Shown: positions 1 through 8,564 of the stretch, piece after piece
Position numbering within the stretch: position 1 is the stretch's first letter
Layout: every line of letters begins with the position of its first letter
Assembly (NCBI RefSeq): GCF_005222485.1
Contig: NZ_CP029078.1
Location: 620,001 to 684,000, forward strand
Source of the DNA: Streptomyces griseoviridis
GTDB taxonomy: Bacteria > Actinomycetota > Actinomycetes > Streptomycetales > Streptomycetaceae
Reading direction: 5' to 3'
Length of the DNA stretch: 64,000 nt
The notes under the pieces: generated by a model
What the model saw: the letters and a program-made list of their open reading frames with translations, nothing else
Told to the model about the DNA's origin: nothing
Database searches by the model: none
Made by a program: the position numbers and the translations under genes

Positions 1-143
1 CCGAGTTGGGCGTTCCTGCCGCGCCGGTGCGGGCGCTGCCCGTGGGTGAGGTCGCGCCCGGGGTGGCGGTGGACGGCCCGGTGCCCGAACTGGTGCCCAA
101 GGTGAGGGCGTTGCACTACCGGGCCCACGGCCGCGAGGTCTGA
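1..143 (+). CDS. C-terminal fragment of an unidentified protein
   Basis: An open frame enters from the left edge and stops with TGA at 141-143, leaving about 46 residues ending in HYRAHGREV. The frame (codons beginning at position 3) has the strong third-position G/C expected of a Streptomyces gene. No motif can be assigned from this piece. It converges on the acetyltransferase gene that ends at 148, only a few bases away. Confidence 0.5.
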   Translation, partial: ELGVPAAPVRALPVGEVAPGVAVDGPVPELVPKVRALHYRAHGREV

Positions 144-147
144 CCCG

Positions 148-1011
148 TCAGCCGAGTTCCAGGGTCGTGACGCCGAAGACGCGTTCCTGCGCGAACGGTC
201 GCACCGGTCCCGTGTACATGCGGGCCGCCTCGAAGGACGGCGTGAATCCCGCCTCCTCGGCCAGCGCCACGCCCGCCGCGCTGGTCTCCGGCACGTCGAT
301 GGAGACCGGTTGGCCGGCCGCGTCCGCGACGAGCCCCGCGAAGAGCGCCCGCGCGTCCTCGGCCGTGTCGGCGAACAGCGGTCCGACGCGCAGCGCGTCC
401 CGTCCCGGGCGGACCACCCCGTAGCCGGTGAGCCGGTCGCCGCTGTCCCGGCGCAGGACGGCACGGTGGCCGGGTCCGGTGAGCCACGCCTCCAGGAAGC
501 GCGGCCGGTCGGCGGGGCCGCAGGCGCTGTCGTAGGCGAGGAGGTCGGCGAAGTCGTTGGGCCGGGCGGGGCCGACGCCCGCCGGGACCTCGGCCGTGGG
601 CGCCGGTCCGGTGAACCGGGCGGTGCGGTGCGCGAGTTCGAAGCCGGACCGGCGGTAGTTGTCCTGCTGGGCGACGACTCCCTCCAGGCCGACGGTGCGG
701 GATCCGGCGTGGGCGAGGGCGGTCTTCCAGGTGGTCAGGCCGAGGCCGCGACCGCGCAGGTCGGGGCGGACCAGGTAGAAACCGAGGAAGGCGTAGTCGG
801 CCGAGTAGTTGACGACGGAGATCGCCGACACGGGTTCGCCGTCGAGCCGGCCGATGAAGAACCCGTCCGGGTCCTGGGTGAAGAAGGCGGGCGCGTCGGT
901 GAGCCCCGGGTTCCACCCTTCGTCAGCCGCCCAGTCCGCGACCACCCGCCAGTCGTCGAGGACGGCCCGGGTGACGACGAGGTCTTCGGGGGCGGGGGTG
1001 GGAGCGGTCAT
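148..1011 (-). CDS. GNAT family N-acetyltransferase, two-domain YitH/HolE type
   Basis: Predicted 287-residue acetyltransferase. The N-terminal half carries the GNAT acetyl-CoA-binding motif (VRPDLRGRGLGLTTW, about residues 70-85) after two beta strands. The C-terminal half (SIDVPETSAAGVALAEEAGF, then RMYTGP near the end) looks like the second domain of YitH/HolE-type proteins. The start is the ATG giving MTAPTPAPED. The frame stays open about 116 residues further upstream, but that extension only translates the 9-bp tandem repeat and low-complexity DNA, so it is rejected. The substrate cannot be read from the sequence. Confidence 0.85.
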   Translation of the reverse strand: MTAPTPAPEDLVVTRAVLDDWRVVADWAADEGWNPGLTDAPAFFTQDPDGFFIGRLDGEPVSAISVVNYSADYAFLGFYLVRPDLRGRGLGLTTWKTALAHAGSRTVGLEGVVAQQDNYRRSGFELAHRTARFTGPAPTAEVPAGVGPARPNDFADLLAYDSACGPADRPRFLEAWLTGPGHRAVLRRDSGDRLTGYGVVRPGRDALRVGPLFADTAEDARALFAGLVADAAGQPVSIDVPETSAAGVALAEEAGFTPSFEAARMYTGPVRPFAQERVFGVTTLELG

Positions 1012-1073
1012 GCGGCGGACTCCATTCCGTGGGATGAGCGGGGCACCCGGCCGCCTGCGAGACCTGAGCGGCC

Positions 1074-1136
1074 GGTGTGGCTGGTGTGGCTGGTGTGGCT
1101 GGTGTGGCTGGTGTGGCTGGTGTGGCTGGTGTGGCT
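1074..1136. repeat. Seven-copy 9-bp tandem repeat (GGTGTGGCT)n
   Basis: Seven perfect head-to-tail copies of GGTGTGGCT (63 bp) lie about 60 bp upstream of the acetyltransferase start. Nine is a multiple of three, so the array keeps all frames open and produces artefactual long ORFs on both strands. Confidence 0.95.
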
Positions 1137-1256
1137 GGTGGGACCTGTAGGGCCGGTGGGACTGACGCGACCAGTGCGGTACGGCGGGTGTCTGGACACG
1201 GCGACCAGCGCGGTCCGGACGGCCGGTGCGGTGGAGGCGACCAGCACGATGGGCGG

Positions 1257-1319
1257 ACCCGGCGTGGTGGGCGTAGACGCTGCCGGGCACGCACCCGGCG
1301 TGGTGGGCGTAGACGCTGC
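1257..1319. repeat. 27-bp direct repeat, two copies
   Basis: Two identical 27-bp copies occupy 1257-1283 and 1293-1319 (36-bp offset; core GGCGTGGTGGGCGTAGACGC). They lie in the roughly 390-bp gap between the acetyltransferase start and the chaplin stop. No gene is supported in that gap. Confidence 0.85.
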
Positions 1320-1357
1320 GGTCCGCGCACCCCGTGCGTGGGCGCGGACGCACAGCC

Positions 1358-1391
1358 AAGGCCCCACCGGGTGGGTTCCGGTGAGGCCTTT
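1358..1391 (-). terminator. Terminator downstream of the chaplin gene
   Basis: An AAGGCCCCACCGG arm and a CCGGTGAGGCCTT arm (one mismatch) surround a 7-base loop, ending in TT. It begins about 15 bp beyond the chaplin stop codon, as expected for an intrinsic terminator of that leftward gene. Confidence 0.75.
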
Positions 1392-1405
1392 CGTGTGGGT
1401 GCCCG

Positions 1406-2119
1406 TCAGCGCGTGACGCGGCGGCGGGTGCGCCGGTAGACGGCGGCGCCCGCGGCGATCAGCGCCAGGCTCGCCGCCGCGGCGGGCAGCGTCGCGTCGG
1501 CACCGGTGTGGGCGAGGGACGCGACCTGCCGTCCCTCGGTGTGCACCGGAGCCGCGGGGTGGGGCTGCGGGTTGGGCGGGATGTTGCGGTTCTCCGACGG
1601 ACGGGCCGGGGGCTTGGGCGCCGTGGGGTGCGTCGGCTTCGGGTCGGGACGGTGCGGCCGTCCGCCGGGGCCGTTGGTGGACTCGTTGCCGAAGGCCGGG
1701 TTGAGGAGACCGACCACGTTCACCGAGTTGCCGCTCACGTTCACCGGGAGGTGGACGGGGAGCTGGAGGCCGTTGCCTGAGATCACTCCGGGCGAGCCCA
1801 CGGCCGCGCCGTGCGCCTCGCTGCCGCCCTCGGTCGCCGAACCGGCCCGACCGCCCTCGCCCTTGCCGCCGCTCTTGCCACCGACGTTGGCGCAGGTGTT
1901 GCCCATGGCCGGGTTGAGGAGCCCCACCACGTTGACGGTGTCACCGCACACGTTGACCGGGACGTTGACCGGGAGTTGGAGGGTGTTGCCTGAGACGGCC
2001 CCGGGCGAGCCGACCGCGGCGCCGTGCGCTCCCGAGTCGGCGTACGCGGCCCCCGAGACTGCCATCGCCCCCGAGACGGCGGCGACAGCGATCACTCCGT
2101 TGCGGGTGACCCTTCGCAT
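1406..2119 (-). CDS. Long chaplin with two chaplin domains and a sortase signal
   Basis: A 237-residue secreted hydrophobic coat protein of the long ChpA/B/C type, which anchors to the wall and supports aerial growth. A signal peptide spans about residues 1-27 (cut after AYA). Chaplin domain 1 is about 31-78 with the conserved cysteine pair Cys58/Cys76. Domain 2 is about 102-147 and closely matches domain 1, but both cysteines are replaced (Ser and Glu). A Pro-rich spacer leads to LAHTG (202-206), a LAXTG-type sorting signal, then a hydrophobic segment (211-227) and a basic tail. The ATG is preceded by GGAAGG. The paralogue letter cannot be fixed from sequence alone. Confidence 0.93.
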   Translation of the reverse strand: MRRVTRNGVIAVAAVSGAMAVSGAAYADSGAHGAAVGSPGAVSGNTLQLPVNVPVNVCGDTVNVVGLLNPAMGNTCANVGGKSGGKGEGGRAGSATEGGSEAHGAAVGSPGVISGNGLQLPVHLPVNVSGNSVNVVGLLNPAFGNESTNGPGGRPHRPDPKPTHPTAPKPPARPSENRNIPPNPQPHPAAPVHTEGRQVASLAHTGADATLPAAAASLALIAAGAAVYRRTRRRVTR

Positions 2120-2418
2120 AGGTTCACTGCCTTCCAGTACCTGGGCGCGGGCCGATGTCCCGCGCCGGAGAAACGGGCAAACACCCGCACGGGATAAAAC
2201 GCGGGCGAACCATCAGAGTTATGGCTGATCGAACTTTCACCCCATCGAGCGTCAACTTTCGTGAATCGCCTGAAAAAGCGCTCGATCTCTGCAGGCGGCG
2301 CACAGAGTAGGGCAATTCCGTGCACCCCGCTCGCCCGGAGGCGGGCCCCGCGGTGGCCGCATATCGTGATCGAGGGCGCCGCTCCCCCGGACCGCGACGG
2401 GTGCCCTGGGAGGCATGG

Positions 2419-4002
2419 ATGCTGGCCAAGCTGACGACGCGGCCCGCGCTCCGGCGCACCGCGCTCACCTCGGCCGTCGGCCTGGCACTGCTGGCCGCGG
2501 GACTCCCCGCGGCGGCGGCAGGCGACGGACCCGACCTGACCCGCTTCTACCGGCAGAAGGTCGCCTGGTCCCGGTGCGTGGGCCCTGACCTGCCGAGAGA
2601 CCTGGAGTGCGGCAAGGTCACCGTGCCGCTGGACTACGCGCGCCCCGGCGCCGGCACCCTCGATCTGGCCCTGGCCCGCTACCGGGCCACCGGGAGCAGG
2701 CGCGGTTCGGTGCTGCTGAACTTCGGCGGTCCCGGCGGTCCCGGGGTGGCCGGACTCGCCGCGAGCGGCAAGCAGTTCATGGGGCTGACCAACGCCTACG
2801 ACGTGGTGTCCTTCGACCCCCGCGGGGTCGGCAGGTCCTCCCCGGTCAGCTGCGGCACCGGTTCCGGCGGGGCCGCCCCCAGCGTCGGCGCCGACCAGGA
2901 TCTGAACGACCCCGCGGCCGTGCTGCGGCGGCTGCGGGCCTCGGCGGAGCACTGCGCCCGCCGCTCCGGCCCGGTCCTGGCCCACATAGGCACCGTGAAC
3001 GCCTCCCGTGACCTGGACGTGACGCGCCAGGCGCTGGGCGACCGGAAGCTCAACTATCTGGGCTTCTCCTACGGGACCCGGCTCGGTTCGGTGTACGCGG
3101 CCCAGTTCCCCGGCAGGGTCGGGCGGCTGGTCCTCGACGGGGTCGACACCCTGACCGAGCCGATGGCCGAGCAGGGCATCGCCGGCGCCCAGGGGCAGCA
3201 GCGGGCGCTGGACGACTTCGTCGACTGGTGCGTACGGGACGTCGGGTGCCCGCTCGGCGGCGACGCCCGTGCCGCCCGCGCCCAGGTCACCCGGCTCGTC
3301 GGGTCGCTCGACAGGAACCCGGTGCCGACGTCCCTCGGCAGCGGGCTCACCGGACAGGATCTGGTGGCCGCGATCGGCCAGGCCCTCTACAGCGAACAGC
3401 TGTGGCCCTCCCTTGAGCGGGCGCTCGCCTCACTGGTGCAGGACGGCGACACCGGCGGCGTCCTGGGCTTCGCGCCCGGCCGCGCGCCCTCCCCCGGGCA
3501 CCCGAAGCGCCCCGGCGGGCTGGTCGACGAGGACGACGTGCCGCTCGACAACCTCCCGGCCGCGCTGACGGCGATCAACTGCGCGGACGACCCCGACCGT
3601 CCCGACGCCGCCCGGCTCACCGCCGAACTCCCGCGGCTGCGTGCCGCGTTCGAGCAGGCGTCACCGGTCTTCGGCCGCTCCCGGCTCGCCGAGGTGCTGA
3701 TGTGCTACGGCCGCGCCAAGGGCACCGACTACATCCGCGAGGACGTCCATGACGTCGACACCCCGAAGATGCTGCTCGTCGGCACCCGGGGCGATCCGGC
3801 GACGCCGTACCGCTGGACCACGGAGACGGCGCGGCGGCTGGGGTCCTCGGCCGTGGTGCTGGACAACAAGGGTGAGGGGCACACCGGTTACTCGTCCTCG
3901 AAGTGCGTGCACTCCGCGGTGGACGGCTTCCTGCTGTACGGCACGCTGCCGCCGAGCGGCAGTTCGTGCGGGCCCGAGGACCCCGAGGCGCCCACCGGCT
4001 GA
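2419..4002 (+). CDS. Secreted tripeptidyl aminopeptidase-like alpha/beta hydrolase (S33)
   Basis: A 527-residue exported serine hydrolase of the Streptomyces Tap/SlpD/SlpE family, which releases N-terminal tripeptides outside the cell. A signal peptide spans about residues 1-34 (basic start, Ala/Leu core, AAAAG cut region). The oxyanion motif GGPGGP is at 103-108, the nucleophile elbow GFSYGT has Ser217, and Asp459 (GTRGDPATPY) and His478 (GEGHTGY) complete the triad. The ATG at 2419 is chosen because GGGAGG lies 5 bp upstream and the signal peptide begins there. An in-frame extension back to 2320 has no ribosome site. Confidence 0.9.
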   Translation: MLAKLTTRPALRRTALTSAVGLALLAAGLPAAAAGDGPDLTRFYRQKVAWSRCVGPDLPRDLECGKVTVPLDYARPGAGTLDLALARYRATGSRRGSVLLNFGGPGGPGVAGLAASGKQFMGLTNAYDVVSFDPRGVGRSSPVSCGTGSGGAAPSVGADQDLNDPAAVLRRLRASAEHCARRSGPVLAHIGTVNASRDLDVTRQALGDRKLNYLGFSYGTRLGSVYAAQFPGRVGRLVLDGVDTLTEPMAEQGIAGAQGQQRALDDFVDWCVRDVGCPLGGDARAARAQVTRLVGSLDRNPVPTSLGSGLTGQDLVAAIGQALYSEQLWPSLERALASLVQDGDTGGVLGFAPGRAPSPGHPKRPGGLVDEDDVPLDNLPAALTAINCADDPDRPDAARLTAELPRLRAAFEQASPVFGRSRLAEVLMCYGRAKGTDYIREDVHDVDTPKMLLVGTRGDPATPYRWTTETARRLGSSAVVLDNKGEGHTGYSSSKCVHSAVDGFLLYGTLPPSGSSCGPEDPEAPTG

Positions 4003-4055
4003 GCCGTGGGCCGTCCCCGAATGCCCGACCGGCGAAACGGACTTATCGTGCTGGT

Positions 4056-5153
4056 ATGGAGCACGCCCTCAGTCCCGCCGCCCTGTCCGAGCTGCGGCAC
4101 CCGCGCCCTTACCCGGCCGTGTCCGTGCTGACGCCGACCCACCGACGCGAGCCCGACAACGCCCAGGACCCGGTCAGGCTGCGCAATGTGGTGGCCGAGG
4201 CCAAGAGACAGCTGGAGGCCGATCCCGCGGTGACCAGGGAGCGGCGCACCGACGTGGTCAGGCACCTGGACCGGGCCCTCGCCGAGGTGGACCTGACGCA
4301 CGCCGAGGACGGTCTGGTGATCTTCGCGGCGCCGGGTGAGCACCAGGTGTGGTCGCTGGCCCGGTCCGTCCCCGAGCGGGTGGTGCTCTCGGACACCTTC
4401 CTGACCCGCAACCTGGTCTCGGCGCGGGCCGCCGAGCGGCCGTTCTGGGTGCTGTCGCTCGCCGTGCACCGGGTCACCCTGTGGAGCGGTGGCACCGACC
4501 GGGTCACCGAGGCCACCGACGGCGCTTTTCCGCTGGTCAGGAGCGCCGAGAACTTCGACGCCGAGCGCCAGGAACGGATCGGCGACCTGCCGAGCGCCTT
4601 CCGCGACGAGGACACCAAGCACTTCCTGCGCGAGGCCGACACCGCGATGGCCGCCGTCCTGCGGGCCCGCCCCCGTCCGCTGTACGTGACCGGGGAGCAG
4701 GCGGCGCTCTCGCTGCTGACGGAGTTCGGCGGGGCCGGCGCGCACGCGGTGCACGTCCCGCACGGCGGGCTCGCGGACGGCACGCCGGACGCCGTGTGGC
4801 AGGCGGTGCGTCCGGTGGTCGCCGCCGAGGCGCGGCGGGCCGCTGCGGACGCCGTCCGGGAGCTGGAGTCGGCGCGTGGCCGCAAGGCGTACGCGGCCGG
4901 GGTCGACGAGCTGTGGCGCGGCGCCCGGGAGGGCCGGGTGCGGCTGCTGGTCGTCGAGGAGAACTACCGGGTGACGGTGCGCGACGACGCGGGCGAGCAC
5001 CTGATCCCGGCCGAGAGCGGTGATCTGGACGCGCGCGAGGACATCGTGGACGAGATCGTCGAGCAGTGCCTCGACACCGGCGCCGAGGTCCGCTTCGTCC
5101 CGGACGGCACGCTGGGCGACGCCTCGGGGGTGGCCGGGGTGCTGCGCTACTGA
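4056..5153 (+). CDS. eRF1-like (baeRF family) protein
   Basis: A 365-residue protein resembling the bacterial/archaeal release-factor-1-like families that occur without known termination activity. It opens with LRHPRPYPAVSVLTPTHRREP. The middle has the family block ERPFWVLSLAVHRVTLWSG, followed by FLREADTAMAAVLR. The last third (VDELWRGAREGRVRLLVVEENYRV, then IVDEIVEQCLDTGAEVRFVPDG) is the eRF1 domain-3-like part. The start ATG at 4056 lies 53 bp after the peptidase gene, so co-transcription is possible. The molecular role is unknown. Confidence 0.75.
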   Translation: MEHALSPAALSELRHPRPYPAVSVLTPTHRREPDNAQDPVRLRNVVAEAKRQLEADPAVTRERRTDVVRHLDRALAEVDLTHAEDGLVIFAAPGEHQVWSLARSVPERVVLSDTFLTRNLVSARAAERPFWVLSLAVHRVTLWSGGTDRVTEATDGAFPLVRSAENFDAERQERIGDLPSAFRDEDTKHFLREADTAMAAVLRARPRPLYVTGEQAALSLLTEFGGAGAHAVHVPHGGLADGTPDAVWQAVRPVVAAEARRAAADAVRELESARGRKAYAAGVDELWRGAREGRVRLLVVEENYRVTVRDDAGEHLIPAESGDLDAREDIVDEIVEQCLDTGAEVRFVPDGTLGDASGVAGVLRY

Positions 5154-5266
5154 CCCTGCCGCTGACGGCCCCCGGGCGTCCGCGCCTTGACGACCGTGCA
5201 ACGCTGGTCCGACGACCTTGAAGCGCAGGTCGCCCTGGAGTCGCCGTGGGAAGGGGCCGCGAGATC

Positions 5267-6280
5267 GTGTCCGAGTTGCTGGGTGTGGCCGTGCTGGGCG
5301 CGGGTCACATGGGGGCCGACCACATACGCCGACTGGACCGGGTGGTGAGCGGTGCGCGGGTCGTCGCCGTGGCCGATCCGGATCCGGAGCGGGCGCGGCG
5401 GGCGGTGGCCGGGATCGACGGCGTCGCCGTCCGCGCCGAGGTGCGGGACGCGCTGGCGGCGCCCGGTGTCGAGGCCGTCCTGATCGCCTCCCCGGGTCCC
5501 GCCCACGAGGAGGCGCTGCTCGCCGCGTTCGAGCGCGGGCTGCCGGTGCTGTGCGAGAAGCCGATGGTGCCGGACCCGGCCGGGGCGCTGCGGGTGGTGG
5601 AGGCGGAGGCGCGGCTCGGCAGACGGCTGGCGCAGATCGGTTTCATGCGGCGCTACGACGCCGAGTACCGGCAGCTCAAGTCCCTGCTGGACGAAGGGGG
5701 GTTGGGGCGTCCGCTGATGCTGCACTGCGTCCACCGCAATGTGTCGTCGCCGCCCGGTTTCACCTCGGCGATGCTGATCGACAGCTCGGTCTCGCACGAG
5801 ATCGACGCGGCCCGCTGGCTGCTGGGGCAGGAGTTGACGGCGGTGACCGTGCTGCGTCCGCGTCCGTCCGCGGGGGCACCGGAGGGGCTGCTCGACCCGC
5901 AGTTCGTGCTGTTCGAGACGGACGGCGGCGCGCTGGTCGACGTCGAGGTGTTCGTCAACTGCGGTTTCGGTTACCAGGTGCGTTGCGAGGCGGTCTGCGA
6001 GACGGGCAGTGCGCGCATCGGCGAGGAGCAGGCGGTGCGGGTGACGGCGCGGGCGGCCGACCGCAGGGCGGTGCCGCAGGACTACCTGGTGCGGTTCGCC
6101 GACGCCTACGACCGCGAGGTGCAGGCGTGGGTGGACGCGACCCGGCGCGGCCGGGTGACCGGCCCGAGCGCCTGGGACGGGTACGCGGCCTCGGTGGTCG
6201 CCGGGGCAGGCGTGCGGGCACTGGAGACCGGCGGCCGGGTGGCCGTCGATCTCCCCCGTCGTCCCGCGCTGTACGGGTAG
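5267..6280 (+). CDS. Gfo/Idh/MocA family oxidoreductase, inositol 2-dehydrogenase-like
   Basis: An NAD(P)-dependent dehydrogenase of about 337 residues. The Rossmann motif [11 protein letters not shown] is at the N-terminus, the family signature CEKPMV follows at about residue 100, and HEIDAARWL falls in the substrate domain. It resembles IolG-type inositol or sugar dehydrogenases, but no inositol genes are adjacent, so the substrate is open. The start is taken as GTG at 5267 ([13 protein letters not shown]). An in-frame GTG at 5246, seven codons upstream with GGAG before it, is an equally possible start. Confidence 0.82.
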   Translation: MSELLGVAVLGAGHMGADHIRRLDRVVSGARVVAVADPDPERARRAVAGIDGVAVRAEVRDALAAPGVEAVLIASPGPAHEEALLAAFERGLPVLCEKPMVPDPAGALRVVEAEARLGRRLAQIGFMRRYDAEYRQLKSLLDEGGLGRPLMLHCVHRNVSSPPGFTSAMLIDSSVSHEIDAARWLLGQELTAVTVLRPRPSAGAPEGLLDPQFVLFETDGGALVDVEVFVNCGFGYQVRCEAVCETGSARIGEEQAVRVTARAADRRAVPQDYLVRFADAYDREVQAWVDATRRGRVTGPSAWDGYAASVVAGAGVRALETGGRVAVDLPRRPALYG

Positions 6281-6300
6281 TCCCGAGCCGTACGGGTGGT

Positions 6301-6807
6301 TCAGACGCTGCCGAACAGGGCGGTCAGCCCCCGGTCGACGGCCTCGTCGAGGTCCTCCTGCCCTTCGGGGACGACGGCATAGGTGCGCAGCAGGAACCGG
6401 CGCAGCGCGGCGGTCTCGAAGCGCAGCAGGGCGAGGCCGAACGGTGAGTGGAACTCCAGCACGGTGCGGTTCTCGCCGCAGGGCCAGATGTGCACGTCCC
6501 CGCCGCCCGACGGGGAGCGCAGCCCGTCGTCCAGGAGGGCGCGGCCGAAGGTCCAGGTGACGGACGTCCGGTCGAGGGAGACCTCGGCGGGGAAGTCGAG
6601 GTGGACGGCGAGCGGGTCCGCGGCGACGTAGCGCAGCATGGCCGGGACGGGCAGCTCGCGCTCGTCGGCGGTGATCAGCCGGCCTCGGGCGGGCTGTTCG
6701 AGAACGATGTCCCCGACGCCGCTGATATCGCCGATGTCACCGATGTCGCCGTTGCCGCTGTCACCGCTGTTCGCGTTGCTGTTGCTGTTGCCGGTGCCGG
6801 TGTTCAT
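6301..6807 (-). CDS. SsgA-like sporulation/cell-division protein (SALP)
   Basis: A 168-residue member of the SsgA/SsgB family, which places septa and wall-synthesis sites in sporulating actinomycetes. The core (about residues 35-168) has the family pattern: AMLRYVAADPLAVHLDFP, then TWTFGRALLDDGL, then GDVHIWPCGENRTVLEFHSPFGLALLRF. The N-terminus is unusual: a 34-residue Asn/Ser/Gly-rich leader with a GDIGDIGDI repeat, encoded by near-repeated DNA. GGGGAG lies upstream of the ATG. It is transcribed away from the phosphatase gene across a 290-bp region that contains a Crp-type palindrome. Confidence 0.88.
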   Translation of the reverse strand: MNTGTGNSNSNANSGDSGNGDIGDIGDISGVGDIVLEQPARGRLITADERELPVPAMLRYVAADPLAVHLDFPAEVSLDRTSVTWTFGRALLDDGLRSPSGGGDVHIWPCGENRTVLEFHSPFGLALLRFETAALRRFLLRTYAVVPEGQEDLDEAVDRGLTALFGSV

Positions 6808-6905
6808 CAGGTCGGTCTCCCCTGCGGTCGGAGGTCGGCCGGAAGGCCGTGTGCCTGTACGACCTCGACGAGGCCGATCGCATTACGTTGGAACGGGGTA
6901 TTCCT

Positions 6906-6923
6906 ATGTGACGTGCGTCACAT
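6906..6923. promoter_or_regulatory. Crp-type palindrome
   Basis: ATGTGACGTGCGTCACAT is an 18-bp perfect inverted repeat (8-bp arms, 2-bp centre) and contains the exact Crp/Fnr pattern TGTGA-N6-TCACA. It sits between the divergent SsgA-like and PP2C genes, about 99 bp upstream of the former and 175 bp from the latter. Streptomyces Crp recognises this kind of GTG-N6-CAC site; binding here is inferred. Confidence 0.7.
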
Positions 6924-7098
6924 TTTTACGACGGATGGGGGCATACCGCCCATTGCCACCCGCGGGGACGCTGGCATATGCCAGAAGCACCACCGGATCG
7001 GGTGTTGCCAAATCCCTTACAGCGCGTCGCGGGCTGTGCCAAAGTCGTAACGGTCCCTCCCGAGCCCTGGCCGTCCCGTTCCCGCATCGGAGTGCGTC

Positions 7099-8538
7099 AT
7101 GCCGCCCCCTCTCTCCGCGGACCGCCCGGCCGACCCGGCGCCGGGTCGCGGCCCGGTCGACGCGCTGATCACGCAGACGCGGCGGCTCAAGGGCGACGTG
7201 GACGCCGTCCGGCGGGAGGCGCGCGGCGACGGAACAGATCCCTTGGAGCGCTGGCAACGCGCGCTGTGCGAGCTGGCTCTGCATCAACTGGAGGACCTCG
7301 GCACGCACTTGGCCCAGTTACGCGACGGACCCCAGGGCGTGCCCGCCCCCCGCGCCCCGATGCCCGCGTCGGCCCGGCGCGACTCGCTACTCAGCCGGGT
7401 GGGCAGCGCCGAGTGGAACCTCCTGACGGACGAGGTGAGTTGGTCCGCCGAGCTGTACCGGATCCTCGGCCGTGACCCAGCCGAACCGGCCCTCACCCTC
7501 GACGAACTCCCGTCCCTGGTCCATGCCTCGGACCGGGCCGCCCTCACCGCGCTGGTCACGGGCTGCCTCATCGACGCCCGGCCGATCGACGGGGAGTTCC
7601 GCGTCCTGCGCCCGGACGGCGAGGTGCGCACCGTCCACATGATGGGCGAACCGGTGCTCGCCCCCGACGGCGGCACCACCTCGATGTGGGCCGTCCTGCG
7701 GGACGTCAGCGAACTGCGGCGCACCGAACGGACGGTGCGGCGGCCCCAGGAGGCGCCGCGCCCGCCGCGCACCCCCGCCGCGGGACCGGCCACCCCGCGG
7801 GAACCCCTCCCCCGGCAGGGCACCCTCGGCGGGGTCCCCGACCGGACGGGCGCGCTGGACATCGCCGTGTACGGGCCCGCGTCGCCCACCGGCCCCGCGA
7901 TCGGCGCCAGTTGGTCCGACGCGCTCGACCTGCCGGACGGCGGGACCCTGCTCGGCGTCGGCGACCTCACCGGACACACCGCCCCCGACTCGGGCCACGC
8001 GCTGCTGCTGGGCGCGCTGCGCGCCCTCGCCCTGGCCGGCACCGCTCCGGGTCACCTCCTCACGCTGCTCAACCAAGTGCTCGACACCACGCTCGGGCCC
8101 GCCCTGGCCGGTGCCGTCTGCTGCGCCTACCGGCCCGAGACCCGCACCCTCACCTGGGCACAGGCGGGACGTCCCGCCCCGCTGCTGTTCCGCGGCGGAA
8201 CGGGACGCGCCCTGCGGGCACCGGCCGGCACCCCGCTGGGCACCGCGGCGGACACCGCCTACGAGCAGGCCGCCGCGACCCTGGAACCGGGCGACGTGCT
8301 CCTGCTGCACACCGGAGGAGTACTGCCAGGGCCCACAGGACCTGACACCACGAACCGACTCCTCGCCCTCGCCCCGCACTTCCGCACGGCGGACACCGCC
8401 CAGGACTGCGTACGGCTCCTGGCACGGGAGTGCGGCGGATCAGGGCCCGCGGACCACGGGAGTGCCCTCTTCGCCAGAGTGACGGCGCGGTCGCGGAGAC
8501 CACCGGACGACACGGCAACCACCGCGAAGTCCTGCTGA
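7099..8538 (+). CDS. PAS-domain SpoIIE/PP2C-type phosphatase
   Basis: A 479-residue predicted protein-serine phosphatase of the RsbU/SpoIIE class that is abundant in Streptomyces. An N-terminal helical stretch (about 1-85) precedes a PAS fold (about 93-210; GSAEWNLLTDEVSWSAELYR and DGEFRVLRPDGEVRTV) and a Pro/Arg-rich linker. The PP2C domain (about 240-460) has LLGVGDLTGHT, AVCCAYRPETRTLTWAQAG, LEPGDVLLLHTGGVL and a C-terminal DHGSAL. Such enzymes normally dephosphorylate STAS anti-sigma antagonists; none is adjacent. The DLTG motif departs from the usual DVxGxG, so metal binding may be altered. Confidence 0.82.
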   Translation: MPPPLSADRPADPAPGRGPVDALITQTRRLKGDVDAVRREARGDGTDPLERWQRALCELALHQLEDLGTHLAQLRDGPQGVPAPRAPMPASARRDSLLSRVGSAEWNLLTDEVSWSAELYRILGRDPAEPALTLDELPSLVHASDRAALTALVTGCLIDARPIDGEFRVLRPDGEVRTVHMMGEPVLAPDGGTTSMWAVLRDVSELRRTERTVRRPQEAPRPPRTPAAGPATPREPLPRQGTLGGVPDRTGALDIAVYGPASPTGPAIGASWSDALDLPDGGTLLGVGDLTGHTAPDSGHALLLGALRALALAGTAPGHLLTLLNQVLDTTLGPALAGAVCCAYRPETRTLTWAQAGRPAPLLFRGGTGRALRAPAGTPLGTAADTAYEQAAATLEPGDVLLLHTGGVLPGPTGPDTTNRLLALAPHFRTADTAQDCVRLLARECGGSGPADHGSALFARVTARSRRPPDDTATTAKSC

Positions 8539-8564
8539 CGCGGCCGGTTCGGCGCACGGAGCCC

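Noticed and set aside
148..1359. 403-residue version of the acetyltransferase
   Set aside because: The extra 116 residues are His/Pro/Arg repeats from the 9-bp tandem array; the GNAT homology starts at MTAPTP.
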